64,000 bases of DNA from Microbacterium sp. AZCO (GCF_039614715.1 NZ_CP154857.1:1364001-1428000), one strand, 5' to 3'. Shown: positions 14,599 through 24,217, counted from the stretch's first letter. Numbers and translations are program-made. The notes: generated by a model from the letters alone, not told the origin.

Positions 14599-14757
14599 CG
14601 TTCGCTCCTACGTGGGTAGAGCCGGCTCCTGACTAGGCCGTCCGCGGCCGTATCGAAGGGCGCCCACCTTGCGGAGTGAGATTCGCGCCGGGGCCCGTCG
14701 CGCCGGTCGCTGAGTAAGCCGCCGCCTCGACGGGTGCCCACCTCGCGAATCGAGGAT
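14580..14757. repeat. Degenerate tandem repeat of about 80 bp after dps
   Basis: The 19-mer cgcccaccttgcggagtga, which includes the last codons of dps, recurs at 14661-14679. The stretches that follow also align (ccggctcctgactaggccg with ccggtcgctgagtaagccg), and a third partial unit starts near 14731 (gtgcccacctcgcgaatcga). So about 2.3 diverged copies, each with hairpin potential, extend the dps 3' region. Confidence 0.6.
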
Positions 14758-14762
14758 CAGGA

Positions 14763-14796
14763 TGCTGAAGGCCCGGAGTCCGCTCCGGGCCTTCAG
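14763..14796. terminator. Terminator between dps and the convergent regulator
   Basis: A 14-bp perfect stem gctgaaggcccgga/tccgggccttcagc with a 6-base loop between convergent genes; should act on both strands. Confidence 0.75.
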
Positions 14797-14821
14797 CGTT
14801 GCCGCCGAGGGGGACCGAGGG

Positions 14822-15367
14822 TCAGCGCTGGAGGAACGCGAGCACCGCGAGCACCCGGCGATGCTCCGTCGCGGAGTCTTCGAGCCCGAGCTTGGCGAAG
14901 ATTCCGCTGATGTTCTTCTCCACCGCCCCGACCCCGATGAACAGCCGCTGCGCGATCGCTGCGTTGCTGCGCCCCTCGGCCATGAGCGCGAGCACGTCGC
15001 GTTCGCGCGGAGTGAGCGCCATGAGCGGATCCGGGCGTGACGCGAGGAGCCCGCGGACGACGAGCGGGTCGAGCACGGTGCCTCCATCGCGGACGCGCTC
15101 GACGGCATCCGTGAACTCCTCGAGCGAGGTCACGCGGTCCTTCAGCAGATAGCCGATGCCGCCCTCTCCGTCGGCGAGCAGCTCGCGGGCGTACACCGCC
15201 TCGACATACTGGCTCAGCACCAGGATGCCGAGCCGCGGCAGCGCGCGCCGCAATGCGATCGCCGCACGGATGCCCTCGTCGCGGAAGCCGGGTGGCAGCC
15301 GCACATCGAGCACCGCGACGTCGGCCGCGGCATCCTGAACCCGTGCGACGATGTCTTCGGCATCGCC
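14822..15367 (-). pseudogene. LuxR/NarL response regulator, 5' end deleted
   Basis: The surviving part encodes the second half of a receiver domain (GDAEDIVARVQDAAADVAVLD, then VRLPPGFRDEG with the phosphoacceptor Asp just before) and a complete LuxR-type HTH (LTPRERDVLALMAEGRSNAAIA...AVEKNISGIFAKLG). The first 35-40 residues of the receiver, including the acidic pocket, are missing: at about 15367 the frame runs straight into histidine-kinase sequence in another frame. A GTG at 15313 could restart translation of a 163-residue fragment with an intact DNA-binding domain but no working receiver. See the adjacent kinase remnant. Confidence 0.8.
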
Positions 15368-16425
15368 CCACGCGCGGGGTCGAGCTCGGCCCGCACCGGC
15401 ACCGCGCTCGCGATCGAGAGCGCCTCGAGTGCCGCCGTGAGGCCGCGATCCTGCAGGAGCGGTGGCGCGACGCCCGTCGACAGCGCGCGCAGCTCGTCCA
15501 GGGCGGCAGCGGCGTGTCCGCGGGCTTCGCGGGCGAGCTGCGCCGCGGCATCCGTGTCGCCCGCGGCGGCCCGCCGCTCGAGCGAAGCGAGGTCGAGTTG
15601 GAGCCGGACGAGGCGCTGCTGAGGGCCGTCGTGGATGTCGCGCTCGAGCCGGCGCAGTGCCATGTCCTCGGCCTGCACGGCAGACGCTCGCGCCGACGCC
15701 TCCGCGTGGACCTCAGCGGCGAGATCGTCGGACTCCCATCGCCCGAGCATGCCGCGCGCGATGCCGTGGTGGGCGAGCGCGAGGCCGGCGAGCGCCCACG
15801 GCAGCGTGAAGGCGAACAGGATGCCGGCGAGGAGGTAGAGGACGACTTCGACGGCCCACGACGACCAGCCGCCGAAGAGCCACGGAAGGGCGTCCGACAC
15901 GTACTGCCCCCACTCGCTCCCCCCGTCGCGCGGGAGGAAGGCTCCCCAGAACCAGTAGGTGAGACCGCCGAGGCTGAGGCTCAGCCACACCACTGTGAGG
16001 GCGAACGTGATCGTGCTGAGGATCGGGCTCACGATCATGCCGTGCAGCAGGTACACCCAGTAGTGGCCGTCGCGGAGCGGGCGCGAGAAGGCGGACCAGA
16101 ACCCCAGGTGTCCAGTGGTGCCGCGATGCCACTCCGGTTCGGATACGGCGGGCAGACCGGTCAGTCGCAGCAGGTACCGGTCGGCGACGCCGAACCCTCG
16201 TGCGACGAACAGGGTTCCGACGACGATCGGAAGGCCGATGACGAGGATCAGCAGACCGATGCCGAGGCCGAGAAGAGTCGCGAGCACGCACAGCGACGCG
16301 ATGGCGAGCCCGAACACGACGAGCAGGTAGACGGCGCTGCCGGGGACGCGCTTCCACAGCTCGCCGTAGGTGCGCCAGAAGGACGGGGCCTCGATGTCGG
16401 AGGCGGGGGTGACGATCGTGCTCAT
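15368..16425 (-). pseudogene. Sensor histidine kinase, ATPase domain deleted
   Basis: The frame from ATG 16425 (GAGAGGACC upstream) encodes a membrane sensor domain with about four hydrophobic helices and then the HisKA_3 dimerisation box with the phospho-acceptor His (LERDIHDGPQQRLV) and the usual follow-up DELRALSTGVAPPLLQDRGL. After AVPVRAELDPARG the sequence should enter the HATPase domain, but instead it joins response-regulator sequence out of frame; translation would continue as nonsense to 15214. Without the ATPase domain it cannot autophosphorylate. The family normally sits directly upstream of its LuxR regulator, so one deletion removed the end of the kinase and the start of the regulator. 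Confidence 0.8.
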
Positions 16426-16500
16426 GGGTCCTCTCCAGGTCGTCCCCTCAGCCTCGCGGGGTCCGCGGCGGCGCGGCATCCGATCCCCTCCCCGACCCAT

Positions 16501-16518
16501 ACGGGGGCCAGCCCCCGT
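16501..16518 (-). terminator. Short hairpin after the amidohydrolase
   Basis: acgggggc/gcccccgt stem with a 2-base loop, touching the stop codon of the amidohydrolase gene. Confidence 0.4.
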
Positions 16519-18017
16519 CAGGCCAGGTGGGTCAGGCGCCCGCCGAGCAGCGTGGCGGCGACCGTCATCGATCGCAGCTCCGGCTCGGTTGCCGTCAGGG
16601 GGTTCGTCGCGCACAGCGCCAGGTCGGCCCGCGCTCCGGGAGCGATGACGTCGGCATTCCGGGATCCGCCGTGCGTCGATGCGGCGAGGGTCGTCGCCGC
16701 GTCGAGAGCCTCGGTGGGCTGCCAGGGCTCACGTCCGTCGCGCGTGCGGTAGACGGCCGCCGCGAACGCCGCCCACGGATCCAGCGGCGAGACCGGCGCG
16801 TCTGAGCCGAAGAGCAGGTTCGCCCCCGTCGCCGCGAGCGCGGCGAGCGGATACGCCTGCGCCGTCTGGCCCGCCCACACCGTGTCGGTGAGGTCGCGGT
16901 CGTCCACGGCATGCTCCGGCTGCACGCTCGCGCCGACACCGAGACGGCCGAAGCGCGGGATGTCCGCGTGCGCGACGAGCTGGGCGTGCTCGATGGTCCC
17001 CGTCGCCCCCGTCACGGCGAAGGCGTCGAGCGCGTGCGAGTTGGCCAGGTCGCCGATGGCGTGGATCGCGCACGAGAGGCCCCCGCCCGTCGCATCCGTC
17101 ATGAGCTCGACGAGTGTCGCGGGATCGACGGTCAGCAGGCCGTGGTTCTGCGGGTCACCCGGATAGGAGTGCGAGCAGGCGGCCGTGCGCGTGCCGAGCG
17201 AGCCGTCGGTGATCACCTTGAGAGAACCGACACGGGCGAGATCGGATGCCGCGCCCCGCGCGACGTCGCCGGACTGCAGGCCGTCGGCCAGGGCGCGGGC
17301 GAGATGCTCCGGATAGATCCCGAACTCGACGCGGAGGGTGTCGAAACCCGCCCGCGTGCGGCGCGACCAGGCATCCTCGTTCCACGCCATGTCGAGGTCG
17401 ACGAGCCCGACGACGCCGCGGGAGGCGGCATCCCGGGCCATCTGCTGGACGAGCTGGTCGCCCGTCACGGGATCGACGAGGTTGAGGCGTCGTGAGATCT
17501 CGAACGCCGGCTCTTCGCGCAGGATGCCGGTGCCGTCGGGGTCGAACCCCTCGCGGCGCAGGGCCGCGGTGTTCAGCCACACGCTGTGCACGTCGGCGTT
17601 GATGAGATAGGTCGGCGTCTCGCCGGTGGCCGCGTCGAGCAGCGCCAGCGTGGGCTCGTCGGGCCAGAAGGCGTGCCGGAAGCCCGTGCCGACGCGACGT
17701 CCGTCGAGCAGGGGGGCTTCGGCCATGAGCGCCGCGGCGTGCGCGGCCGATGTCGCATGACCGAGAGGGGCGCGCTGCGAGACGAGGGCCCACTGCATGA
17801 CGTGGACGTGGTGGTCCCAGAGGCCCGGGATGAGCCATGTGCCCGTGCCCTCGAGCACGGCGCCCGTCGCGCGGATCGCGCCTGCCGGCGCGATGTCGGC
17901 GATCGTTCCGCCGTCGAGGAAGACGTCGAAAGGGCCCTCGTCGGGAAGCAGCTCGCTTCCGGGGCCGACGATGCGGACGCCCGCGATGGTGTCGATCTGC
18001 GCGCCGATCCCCGTCAT
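16518..18017 (-). CDS. Amidohydrolase family protein (Amidohydro_3)
   Basis: A 499-residue metal-dependent hydrolase of the urease/amidohydrolase superfamily. The N-terminal beta-sandwich strand is followed by the metal-binding HHVHV motif (LIPGLWDHHVHVM); further ligands are expected at the His in SCAIHAIGD and IEHAQLV and at the Asp in LFGSDAPVSPLDPW, all present. The sequence is closest in style to the YtcJ/AepA-like subgroup, whose substrates are mostly unknown cyclic amides or N-acyl compounds. The start ATG overlaps the stop of the upstream FMN-binding gene by 4 bp, so the two form a coupled pair. Confidence 0.88.
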   Translation of the reverse strand: MTGIGAQIDTIAGVRIVGPGSELLPDEGPFDVFLDGGTIADIAPAGAIRATGAVLEGTGTWLIPGLWDHHVHVMQWALVSQRAPLGHATSAAHAAALMAEAPLLDGRRVGTGFRHAFWPDEPTLALLDAATGETPTYLINADVHSVWLNTAALRREGFDPDGTGILREEPAFEISRRLNLVDPVTGDQLVQQMARDAASRGVVGLVDLDMAWNEDAWSRRTRAGFDTLRVEFGIYPEHLARALADGLQSGDVARGAASDLARVGSLKVITDGSLGTRTAACSHSYPGDPQNHGLLTVDPATLVELMTDATGGGLSCAIHAIGDLANSHALDAFAVTGATGTIEHAQLVAHADIPRFGRLGVGASVQPEHAVDDRDLTDTVWAGQTAQAYPLAALAATGANLLFGSDAPVSPLDPWAAFAAAVYRTRDGREPWQPTEALDAATTLAASTHGGSRNADVIAPGARADLALCATNPLTATEPELRSMTVAATLLGGRLTHLA

Positions 18018-18652
18018 CGAGCGCCCCTCAGCGCCTCGTGCGCGCGGCGCATCTCATCCGCGAGCGGCGCGTTGGCGTAGGCGCCGTCGCCGCTCAGCTC
18101 GGCGATGATCGTGTCGACGACGTCGTCCGTCTTGTTCTGGCTCAGCTTGCGCTTCGCCACGACCCGGGTCGGCGTGAGGCGGAACCCGACGGTGCCCTTC
18201 TCGAGTCGCTCGACATACGTGGGATCGTTGGGCGGCTCCCACAGCAGCCGGGGCTGCGGCATCCGGTTCTCGAAGCGCGCAACGAGGCGATCGAGCACAC
18301 GAAGGTTCTCCTCCGTGCTGAGCAACTCGGGCACTCCGGACAGGTGCGCCGAGACGAAATTCCACGTCGGCACCTGGGTGCCGTCGCCGTACCAGCCGGG
18401 AGAGATGTACCCGTGCGGGCCCTGCACGACGAGAAGCAGCTCGCGCTCCCCCAGCCCGTGGATGAGGTCGTCGGGACGCCCCACGTGACCGACGACCGTG
18501 AGGTCGTCGCGATCCTCGTCGAGGAGGACCGCATAGTGCGATGCGACGAGTCCGTCGTCGGTCTGGCTGACGAGGGTCATCCAGGGATTGCGGTCGATGA
18601 GGCGGCGAAGCTCAGCGACGTCGGTCATCGCGAAGCTCGGGTTCTGACGCAT
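18014..18652 (-). CDS. PaiB-like FMN-binding protein
   Basis: A 212-residue protein of the PaiB/FMN-binding split-barrel family. Family features include the start MRQNPSFAMTDVAELRRLI, the segment GLVASHYAVLLDE, the strand PHGYISPGWY, the motif VPTWNFVSAH, and the C-terminal KLSQNKTDDVV. PaiB was named as a negative regulator of sporulation genes in Bacillus, but most members have no shown regulatory role and probably bind flavin. It is translated first in a two-gene leftward unit with the overlapping amidohydrolase. Start ATG 18652. Confidence 0.9.
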   Translation of the reverse strand: MRQNPSFAMTDVAELRRLIDRNPWMTLVSQTDDGLVASHYAVLLDEDRDDLTVVGHVGRPDDLIHGLGERELLLVVQGPHGYISPGWYGDGTQVPTWNFVSAHLSGVPELLSTEENLRVLDRLVARFENRMPQPRLLWEPPNDPTYVERLEKGTVGFRLTPTRVVAKRKLSQNKTDDVVDTIIAELSGDGAYANAPLADEMRRAHEALRGAR

Positions 18653-18684
18653 GTGTCCAGCCTAGAAGCGGGCGGCCCCTGCGA

Positions 18685-19686
18685 TCACCTCTGGCAGAAC
18701 GGGCACCAGTACAGCTTCCGCGCGCCCATCTCCTCGAGCAGGATCTCGGTTCCGCAGGTGCGGCACGGCAGCCCCGCGCGACGGTACACCCAGTGCCGGT
18801 CGTCGCGATTGGCCATGGCCGCCCGCCACTGGTCGGGGTCGAGGTCGTCCATCGTCATCATCTGGCCGGTCTCGACGCCGATGGCGAGCAGCTTCACCCA
18901 GTCGCGCCAGAGCTCGCGCACGAGCTCCTCGGGCACGTCGCGCCCCGGCGTATGCGGATCGAGGCGCGCCCGGTAGAGCAGCTCGGCCCGGTAGACATTG
19001 CCGATGCCGCTGACCACGGCCTGATCCATGAGGAGCAGCCCGATGGGTGTGGGCTTGCGCCGCACGACCGAGGTGAACCGCTCCTCGCCCTGCTCGACGT
19101 CGTCGACGAGGGGATCGGGACCGAGCTTGGCGATCGTGGCGACGACCTCGTCGGGCGTCTGCAGCTGACACGCGGTCGGACCGCGCAGATCGGCGCACGT
19201 CACGTCGGTGAGCAGGCGGAGCCGCACCTGGCCCACGACGGGCGGCGGCCACTCGCCGTCCTCCTCGGGCAGGCCCGTCGTCTGCTCGGACATGCGCACG
19301 TGCACGCGGGCCTTGCGCGGAGCGCCGATCGAGGTGAGTGAGTTCTCTCCCGCGGCATCCAGGATCGCCTCGTCCTCGAAGAAGGTGCCGCGCTGGTTCG
19401 TCTGGCCGAGTCGGCCGTTGGCCGACGCGATCGTGGGATCGGCGACGATCTCGCCGGCGAAATCCCACGCGCCGTACATGCCGAGGTGCACCCGCAGCCA
19501 CGTGTCGCCCTCGAAGCCGAGGAACATCTGCTTTCCGACGGCACGCACGCCCTCGGCGATGCGGCCGTCGAGCACCTCAGCGCCCTCCGCGAAGCGCCCC
19601 TGCGGGCTCGATGCGCGGACGGCACGGCCGACGACGTTGCGGTCGAACTGCCGCGCGATGCGATGGACGGAATGGCCCTCGGGCAT
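18685..19686 (-). CDS. Fpg/Nei-family DNA glycosylase
   Basis: Removes oxidised bases and cleaves the abasic site. The 333-residue protein begins MPEGHSVHR, giving the catalytic Pro and Glu after Met removal; the Lys in AVGKQMFLGF fits the conserved beta-hairpin Lys. A helix-two-turn-helix follows (SGIGNVYRAELL), and a C-terminal zinc finger is complete (CRTCGTEIL...WCPFCQR). The MPEGHS opening is typical of actinobacterial Nei-type (endonuclease VIII-like) enzymes rather than Fpg (MPELPE). The ATG overlaps the rpiB stop (TGATG), so the two genes are coupled, a pairing often seen in Actinobacteria. Confidence 0.92.
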   Translation of the reverse strand: MPEGHSVHRIARQFDRNVVGRAVRASSPQGRFAEGAEVLDGRIAEGVRAVGKQMFLGFEGDTWLRVHLGMYGAWDFAGEIVADPTIASANGRLGQTNQRGTFFEDEAILDAAGENSLTSIGAPRKARVHVRMSEQTTGLPEEDGEWPPPVVGQVRLRLLTDVTCADLRGPTACQLQTPDEVVATIAKLGPDPLVDDVEQGEERFTSVVRRKPTPIGLLLMDQAVVSGIGNVYRAELLYRARLDPHTPGRDVPEELVRELWRDWVKLLAIGVETGQMMTMDDLDPDQWRAAMANRDDRHWVYRRAGLPCRTCGTEILLEEMGARKLYWCPFCQR

Positions 19687-20231
19687 CAGCCTGCTTCGGG
19701 GTCCATCGCATCGGCGGACTCGCCGCCGGTCGGCGATTCCAGCCGGCTCACGCGGGGGTCGGGCTCGAGGCGTCCGTCTGTCTCGTACGCGGCGATCTGG
19801 CCGATGCGCCGCTCGTGCCGCTCCTCGTTCGAGAACGGCGTCGCGATGAAGCGGTCGATGAAGGATGCCGCCTCTTCGAAGGTGTGCTGCCGGGCGCCGA
19901 TCGAGATGACGTTCGCGTCGTTGTGCTCGCGGGCGAGCTCAGCCGTGGGGATGTTCCAGACGAGTGCCGCGCGGACGCCGCGCACCTTGTTCGCCGCGAT
20001 CTGCTCGCCGTTGCCCGAGCCGCCGAAGACGACGCCGAGCGACTCGATGCCCGCCTCCTGGTCGCGCACGACCGCCTGGGCGGCGCGAATGCAGAACGAG
20101 GGGTAGTCGTCGAGGGGCTCGTAGTCGAGCGGGCCGTGATCGACGACGTCGTGCCCCTGCTCGGCGAGATGGTGCTGCAGCTGCGTCGAGAACTCGAGGC
20201 CGGCGTGGTCGGTCGCGATGTGGATGCGCAT
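19686..20231 (-). CDS. rpiB: Ribose-5-phosphate isomerase B
   Basis: Interconverts ribose 5-phosphate and ribulose 5-phosphate in the pentose phosphate pathway. The 181-residue protein starts MRIHIATDHAGLEF, with the substrate-binding Asp-His pair, and has FGGSGNGEQIAANKVRGVRA, the actinobacterial version of the phosphate-binding loop, followed by AREHNDANVISIGARQ. In this subgroup the catalytic base is a Glu (in NGEQ) rather than the Cys of the E. coli enzyme. The C-terminus is about 20 residues longer than the minimum (DGRLEPDPRVSRLES). Coupled to the downstream glycosylase gene. Confidence 0.95.
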   Translation of the reverse strand: MRIHIATDHAGLEFSTQLQHHLAEQGHDVVDHGPLDYEPLDDYPSFCIRAAQAVVRDQEAGIESLGVVFGGSGNGEQIAANKVRGVRAALVWNIPTAELAREHNDANVISIGARQHTFEEAASFIDRFIATPFSNEERHERRIGQIAAYETDGRLEPDPRVSRLESPTGGESADAMDPEAG

Positions 20232-20275
20232 GGCTCAATCCTAGGGAGCGGTGGAGGGGCGGGATGCGGCGGCGC

Positions 20276-21490
20276 TCAGGGCGCGATGCCGGCCGCGGCG
20301 GGCTTGAAGCCGGCGCGCACGTTCTCGCAGCAGCCGGGGCGGCACACGTCGAACCAGGGTCCGAGCGAGGTCTCGTGCGGGCGCTCCGCGGCTGGGGTGC
20401 CGGCGACGCGCTCGAGCACGAGGTCGACGAGACCCGAGACGTAGGCCGGGTCGACGCCGGGGGTCGGCGTGCGCACGGCGCGGATGCCGGCCTCCTGCGC
20501 GGCCTCCATCGCCTCGGTGTCGAGATCCCACAGCACTTCCATGTGGTCGCTCACGAAGCCGAGCGGCACGATCGCGATCGCGCGGATGCCGGCATCGGGA
20601 AGGGTCTCGATGACGTCGTTGATGTCGGGCTCGAGCCAGGGCTGGGACGCGGGGCCCGAACGCGACTGGAAGACCAGCTCCCAGCCCACCTCGCCGACCG
20701 CGGCGTCGTCGTCGGCGAGGGCCGACATGATGCGCTCGGCGACGGCGCGATGCTGCGCGGCATACGCGCCGCCCTTTCCCCAGTCGACGTCGCGGGGGCC
20801 GGAGCGGTCCGCGTCGGCCGTCGGAACGCTGTGCGTCGAGAAGAGGACGCGGATCTCGGCCGGGGCGATCCCCTCGGCGCGGAACGCCGAGACGGCCTCG
20901 CGCACGCCCGCTTCGAACGGTGCGACGAAGCCGGGGTGGTCGAAGAACTGTCTCACCTTGTCGATCGTGACCGTGCCGGCCAGCCCGGTGTCGAGGAGCA
21001 CGCGGGCGAAGTCCTCGCGGTACTGTCGGCAGCTCGAGAACGAGCTGTAGGCGCTGGTCGCGATGGCGATGAGCTTCGTGTCGCCGGCGGCCGCGGCATC
21101 CCGAACCGCCTCATCGAGGTAGGGAGCCCAGTTGCGGTTGCCCCAGTACACCGGGAGGTCGACGCCCCGCCGGGCCAGATCGTCTTCGAGGGCGGCTTTC
21201 AGCGCGCGGTTCTGTTCGTTGATCGGGCTGATGCCGCCGAAGTGGCGGTAGTGGTGCGCGACCTCCTCGAGCCGTTCGTCGGGGATGCCGCGGCCCCGCG
21301 TGACGTTGCGGAGGAACGGGATGACGTCGTCCTGCCCCTCAGGGCCGCCGAAGCTGGCGAGGAGGATGCCGTCGTACGCGACGGGAACCTCGACGTGCGG
21401 GGCGCCCGACGACGCCTCGGGTGAGGCGAAGGGGACGACACCCTCCGCGCTCGTCGTGTCACCGGCTGAGTTCTCGTGCGCTTCGACCAC
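20276..21490 (-). CDS. hemH: Coproporphyrin-type ferrochelatase
   Basis: Inserts iron into the porphyrin late in haem synthesis; Actinobacteria use the coproporphyrin-dependent route, so CpfC is the functional name. Features: the opening strand YDGILLASFGGPEGQDDVIPFL, VTRGRGIPDERL, the GGISPIN loop, the metal-site His in LFSTHSVP, and FVSDHMEVLWDLD. Near the C-terminus GPWFDVCRPGCCENV supplies Cys residues that, in actinobacterial ferrochelatases, often bind an iron-sulfur cluster. The start is a GTG at 21490 with GGAAGG upstream; the longer frame to 21559 runs into the divergent promoter of pepN. 404 residues. Confidence 0.93.
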   Translation of the reverse strand: MVEAHENSAGDTTSAEGVVPFASPEASSGAPHVEVPVAYDGILLASFGGPEGQDDVIPFLRNVTRGRGIPDERLEEVAHHYRHFGGISPINEQNRALKAALEDDLARRGVDLPVYWGNRNWAPYLDEAVRDAAAAGDTKLIAIATSAYSSFSSCRQYREDFARVLLDTGLAGTVTIDKVRQFFDHPGFVAPFEAGVREAVSAFRAEGIAPAEIRVLFSTHSVPTADADRSGPRDVDWGKGGAYAAQHRAVAERIMSALADDDAAVGEVGWELVFQSRSGPASQPWLEPDINDVIETLPDAGIRAIAIVPLGFVSDHMEVLWDLDTEAMEAAQEAGIRAVRTPTPGVDPAYVSGLVDLVLERVAGTPAAERPHETSLGPWFDVCRPGCCENVRAGFKPAAAGIAP

Positions 21491-21670
21491 GCGACCATCC
21501 TTCCACCGCCCGCCGACACCGGTGTTCACATGCCTCGGCGCCGAGACACCGCCGGGCATAGGCTGGAGCGGTTGTCGCCGGGGCCATCCTCGTTCGGCGA
21601 CCGTCCTCTCGAGCAGCGGCCCAGCCGCATCGAGATCACTTCAACCCATCACAAACGGGAGCAGAGCCAA

Positions 21671-24217
21671 GTGCCTGGAGAGAACCTCACCCGCGCCGAG
21701 GCGCAGGAGCGCCGCGGGGTCGTCGACACCCATTCGTACGAGATCAGCCTCGATCTGACGCAGGGCGCGGAGGTCTTCGGATCCCGCTCGGTCGTGCGCT
21801 TCTCCGCGACGCCCGGCGCGTTGACGTTCATCGACCTCATCGCGCGCGACGTGCGCGAGATCACGCTCAATGGACGGTCCATCGACCCCGCGTCGGCCTT
21901 CGCCGACTCGCGCATCGCGCTCGACGGCCTCGAGGCCGACAACGAGCTCGTCATCGAAGCCGACGCCCTCTACACGAACACCGGCGAGGGGCTGCACCGC
22001 TTCGTCGACCCGGTCGACGACGAGGTCTACCTCTACTCGCAGTTCGAGGTGCCGGACTCGCGCCGCGTCTTCGCGGTGTTCGAGCAGCCCGACCTGAAGG
22101 CGACCTTCCAGTTCACGGTGACCGCTCCCGAGCCGTGGAAGGTCGTGTCGAACTCGCCGACCCCGGAGCCCAAGAAGCACGGCGACGGCACGGCGACGTG
22201 GACCTTCGAGGCCACCCCCCGGATCTCGTCGTACATCACGGCGCTCGTCGCCGGTCCGTACGAGGTCACGACCTCCGAGCTCACGAGCGCGTCCGGTCGT
22301 GTCATCCCGCTCGGCGTGTACGCGCGCAAGAGCCTGTGGCAGCACCTCGACGCCGACTACGTCTTCGACATCACGCGCAAGGGCTTCGCGTACTTCGAGG
22401 AGAAGTTCGACTACGCCTACCCGTTCGCGAAGTACGACCAGCTCTTCGTGCCCGAGTTCAACGCCGGCGCGATGGAGAACGCGGGAGCCGTCACCTTCAC
22501 CGAGACCTACGTCTTCCGCTCGAAGGTGACCGACGCCGTCAAGGAGCGTCGCGTCGTGACGATCCTCCACGAGCTCGCGCACATGTGGTTCGGCGACCTC
22601 GTCACCATGAAGTGGTGGAACGACCTGTGGCTCAACGAGTCGTTCGCCGAGTGGGCGTCGACGATTGCCACGGCGGAGGCCACGGAGTGGACGGAGGCGT
22701 GGACGACCTTCAACGCCATGGAGAAGACCTGGGCCTACCGCCAGGACCAGCTCCCCTCGACGCACCCGGTCGTCGCGACGATCAACGATCTCGAGGACGT
22801 GCAGGTCAACTTCGACGGCATCACGTACGCCAAGGGCGGCTCGGTGCTCAAGCAACTCGCCGCGTGGGTCGGCGTCGAGGCCTTCTTCGGGGGCGTCGCG
22901 GCGTACTTCAAGAAGCACCAGTTCTCGAACACCGAGCTGAGCGATCTTCTCGCGGAGCTGGAGAAGACGAGCGGACGCGAGCTCGGCACGTGGTCGAAGA
23001 AGTGGCTCGAGACGGCGGGCGTCAACACGCTCTCCCCCGAGATCACGACCGACGCCGACGGCGTCATCACGCGCTTCGCGATCGTGCAGACCGCGCCGGC
23101 GGACTACCCCACGATCCGCCCGCATCGCCTCGGCGTGGGCTTCTACAGCCTGCGCGGCGAGGCGCTCGTGCGCGTGCACCGCGTCGAGCTCGACGTCGAC
23201 GGCGACCTCACGGTCGTGCCCGAGCTGAAGGGCCTCTCGCGACCCGACCTCGTGCTGCTCAACGACGAAGACCTCGCGTACGCCAAGATCCGCCTCGACG
23301 AGCGATCGCTCGGGACGGCGATCGCGCACCTCGCGAAGATCAGCGACCCGCTCGCGCGTTCCCTCGTCTGGGGGGCGGCGTGGGATCAGACACGGGATGC
23401 CGAGTCCTCGCCGAGCGACTACATCGACCTCGTCCTGCGCAACATCGGGTCGGAGACCGAGTCGACGACGTTCCGCACCACTCTCGGCCAGCTGCAGCTC
23501 GCCGCCAACTCGTACGTCGCGCCCGAGAAGCGCGCCGCCTCTCGCGAGAAGGTCGCCGACGCGCTGTGGCAGCTCGCGCACGGGGCGGAGGCCGGCAGCG
23601 ACAGCCAGCTGCAGCTCGTGACCTCGTTCGCGACCGCCGCCTCGACGCCGTCGCAGTGGGACAAGGTGCGCCAGGTGCGCGACGGCGAGGTGACGTTCGA
23701 CGGTCTCGAGATCGACACCGACCTGTCGTGGCAGCTGCTCGTGTCGCTCGCCGCCGGCGGCGTCGTGGGCGCCGACGAGATCGACGCCGCGCTGGCCGCC
23801 GACAACACGGCCAAGGGCGGCGAGTTCGCCGCTCAGGCGCGCGCGGCGCTGCCGACGCACGAGGCCAAGCAGGCCGCGTGGTCCTCGCTCATCGACAGCG
23901 ACGACCTCCCGAACACGATCGTCCGCTCGGCGGCGCTCGGCTTCACGCATCCCGCGGGTCGCGGTCTGCTCGGCGCGTTCGTGCAGCCGTACTTCGACAT
24001 GCTGCTTCCCGTGTGGGAATCCCGCAGCTACCAGATCGCGCAGTACCTCATCGTGGGCCTGTACCCCGCGGCGCTGGCGAACCGTGATCTGCGCGACGCG
24101 ACGCGCGCCTGGCTCGCTGCCAACGGCGACGCGGCCCCGGCGCTGCGCCGTCTCGTGAACGAGAACCTCGCGGGCGTCGAGCGCGCCCTCGCGGTGCAGG
24201 AGCGCGACGCACAGTAG
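21671..24217 (+). CDS. pepN: Aminopeptidase N (M1 metallopeptidase)
   Basis: Removes N-terminal residues from peptides in the cytoplasm. The 848-residue protein has the exopeptidase motif GAMENAG near residue 265, the zinc-binding HELAH at about 300-304, and the third ligand Glu in LWLNESFAEW. The N-terminal beta domain and the C-terminal helical ERAP1-like domain are complete, and the length fits actinobacterial PepN. The start GTG (VPGENLTRAEAQERRG) at 21671 has GGAGCAGAG upstream and matches the family N-terminus; the open frame back to 21476 crosses the divergent promoter and is rejected. A strong terminator follows. Confidence 0.96.
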   Translation: MPGENLTRAEAQERRGVVDTHSYEISLDLTQGAEVFGSRSVVRFSATPGALTFIDLIARDVREITLNGRSIDPASAFADSRIALDGLEADNELVIEADALYTNTGEGLHRFVDPVDDEVYLYSQFEVPDSRRVFAVFEQPDLKATFQFTVTAPEPWKVVSNSPTPEPKKHGDGTATWTFEATPRISSYITALVAGPYEVTTSELTSASGRVIPLGVYARKSLWQHLDADYVFDITRKGFAYFEEKFDYAYPFAKYDQLFVPEFNAGAMENAGAVTFTETYVFRSKVTDAVKERRVVTILHELAHMWFGDLVTMKWWNDLWLNESFAEWASTIATAEATEWTEAWTTFNAMEKTWAYRQDQLPSTHPVVATINDLEDVQVNFDGITYAKGGSVLKQLAAWVGVEAFFGGVAAYFKKHQFSNTELSDLLAELEKTSGRELGTWSKKWLETAGVNTLSPEITTDADGVITRFAIVQTAPADYPTIRPHRLGVGFYSLRGEALVRVHRVELDVDGDLTVVPELKGLSRPDLVLLNDEDLAYAKIRLDERSLGTAIAHLAKISDPLARSLVWGAAWDQTRDAESSPSDYIDLVLRNIGSETESTTFRTTLGQLQLAANSYVAPEKRAASREKVADALWQLAHGAEAGSDSQLQLVTSFATAASTPSQWDKVRQVRDGEVTFDGLEIDTDLSWQLLVSLAAGGVVGADEIDAALAADNTAKGGEFAAQARAALPTHEAKQAAWSSLIDSDDLPNTIVRSAALGFTHPAGRGLLGAFVQPYFDMLLPVWESRSYQIAQYLIVGLYPAALANRDLRDATRAWLAANGDAAPALRRLVNENLAGVERALAVQERDAQ

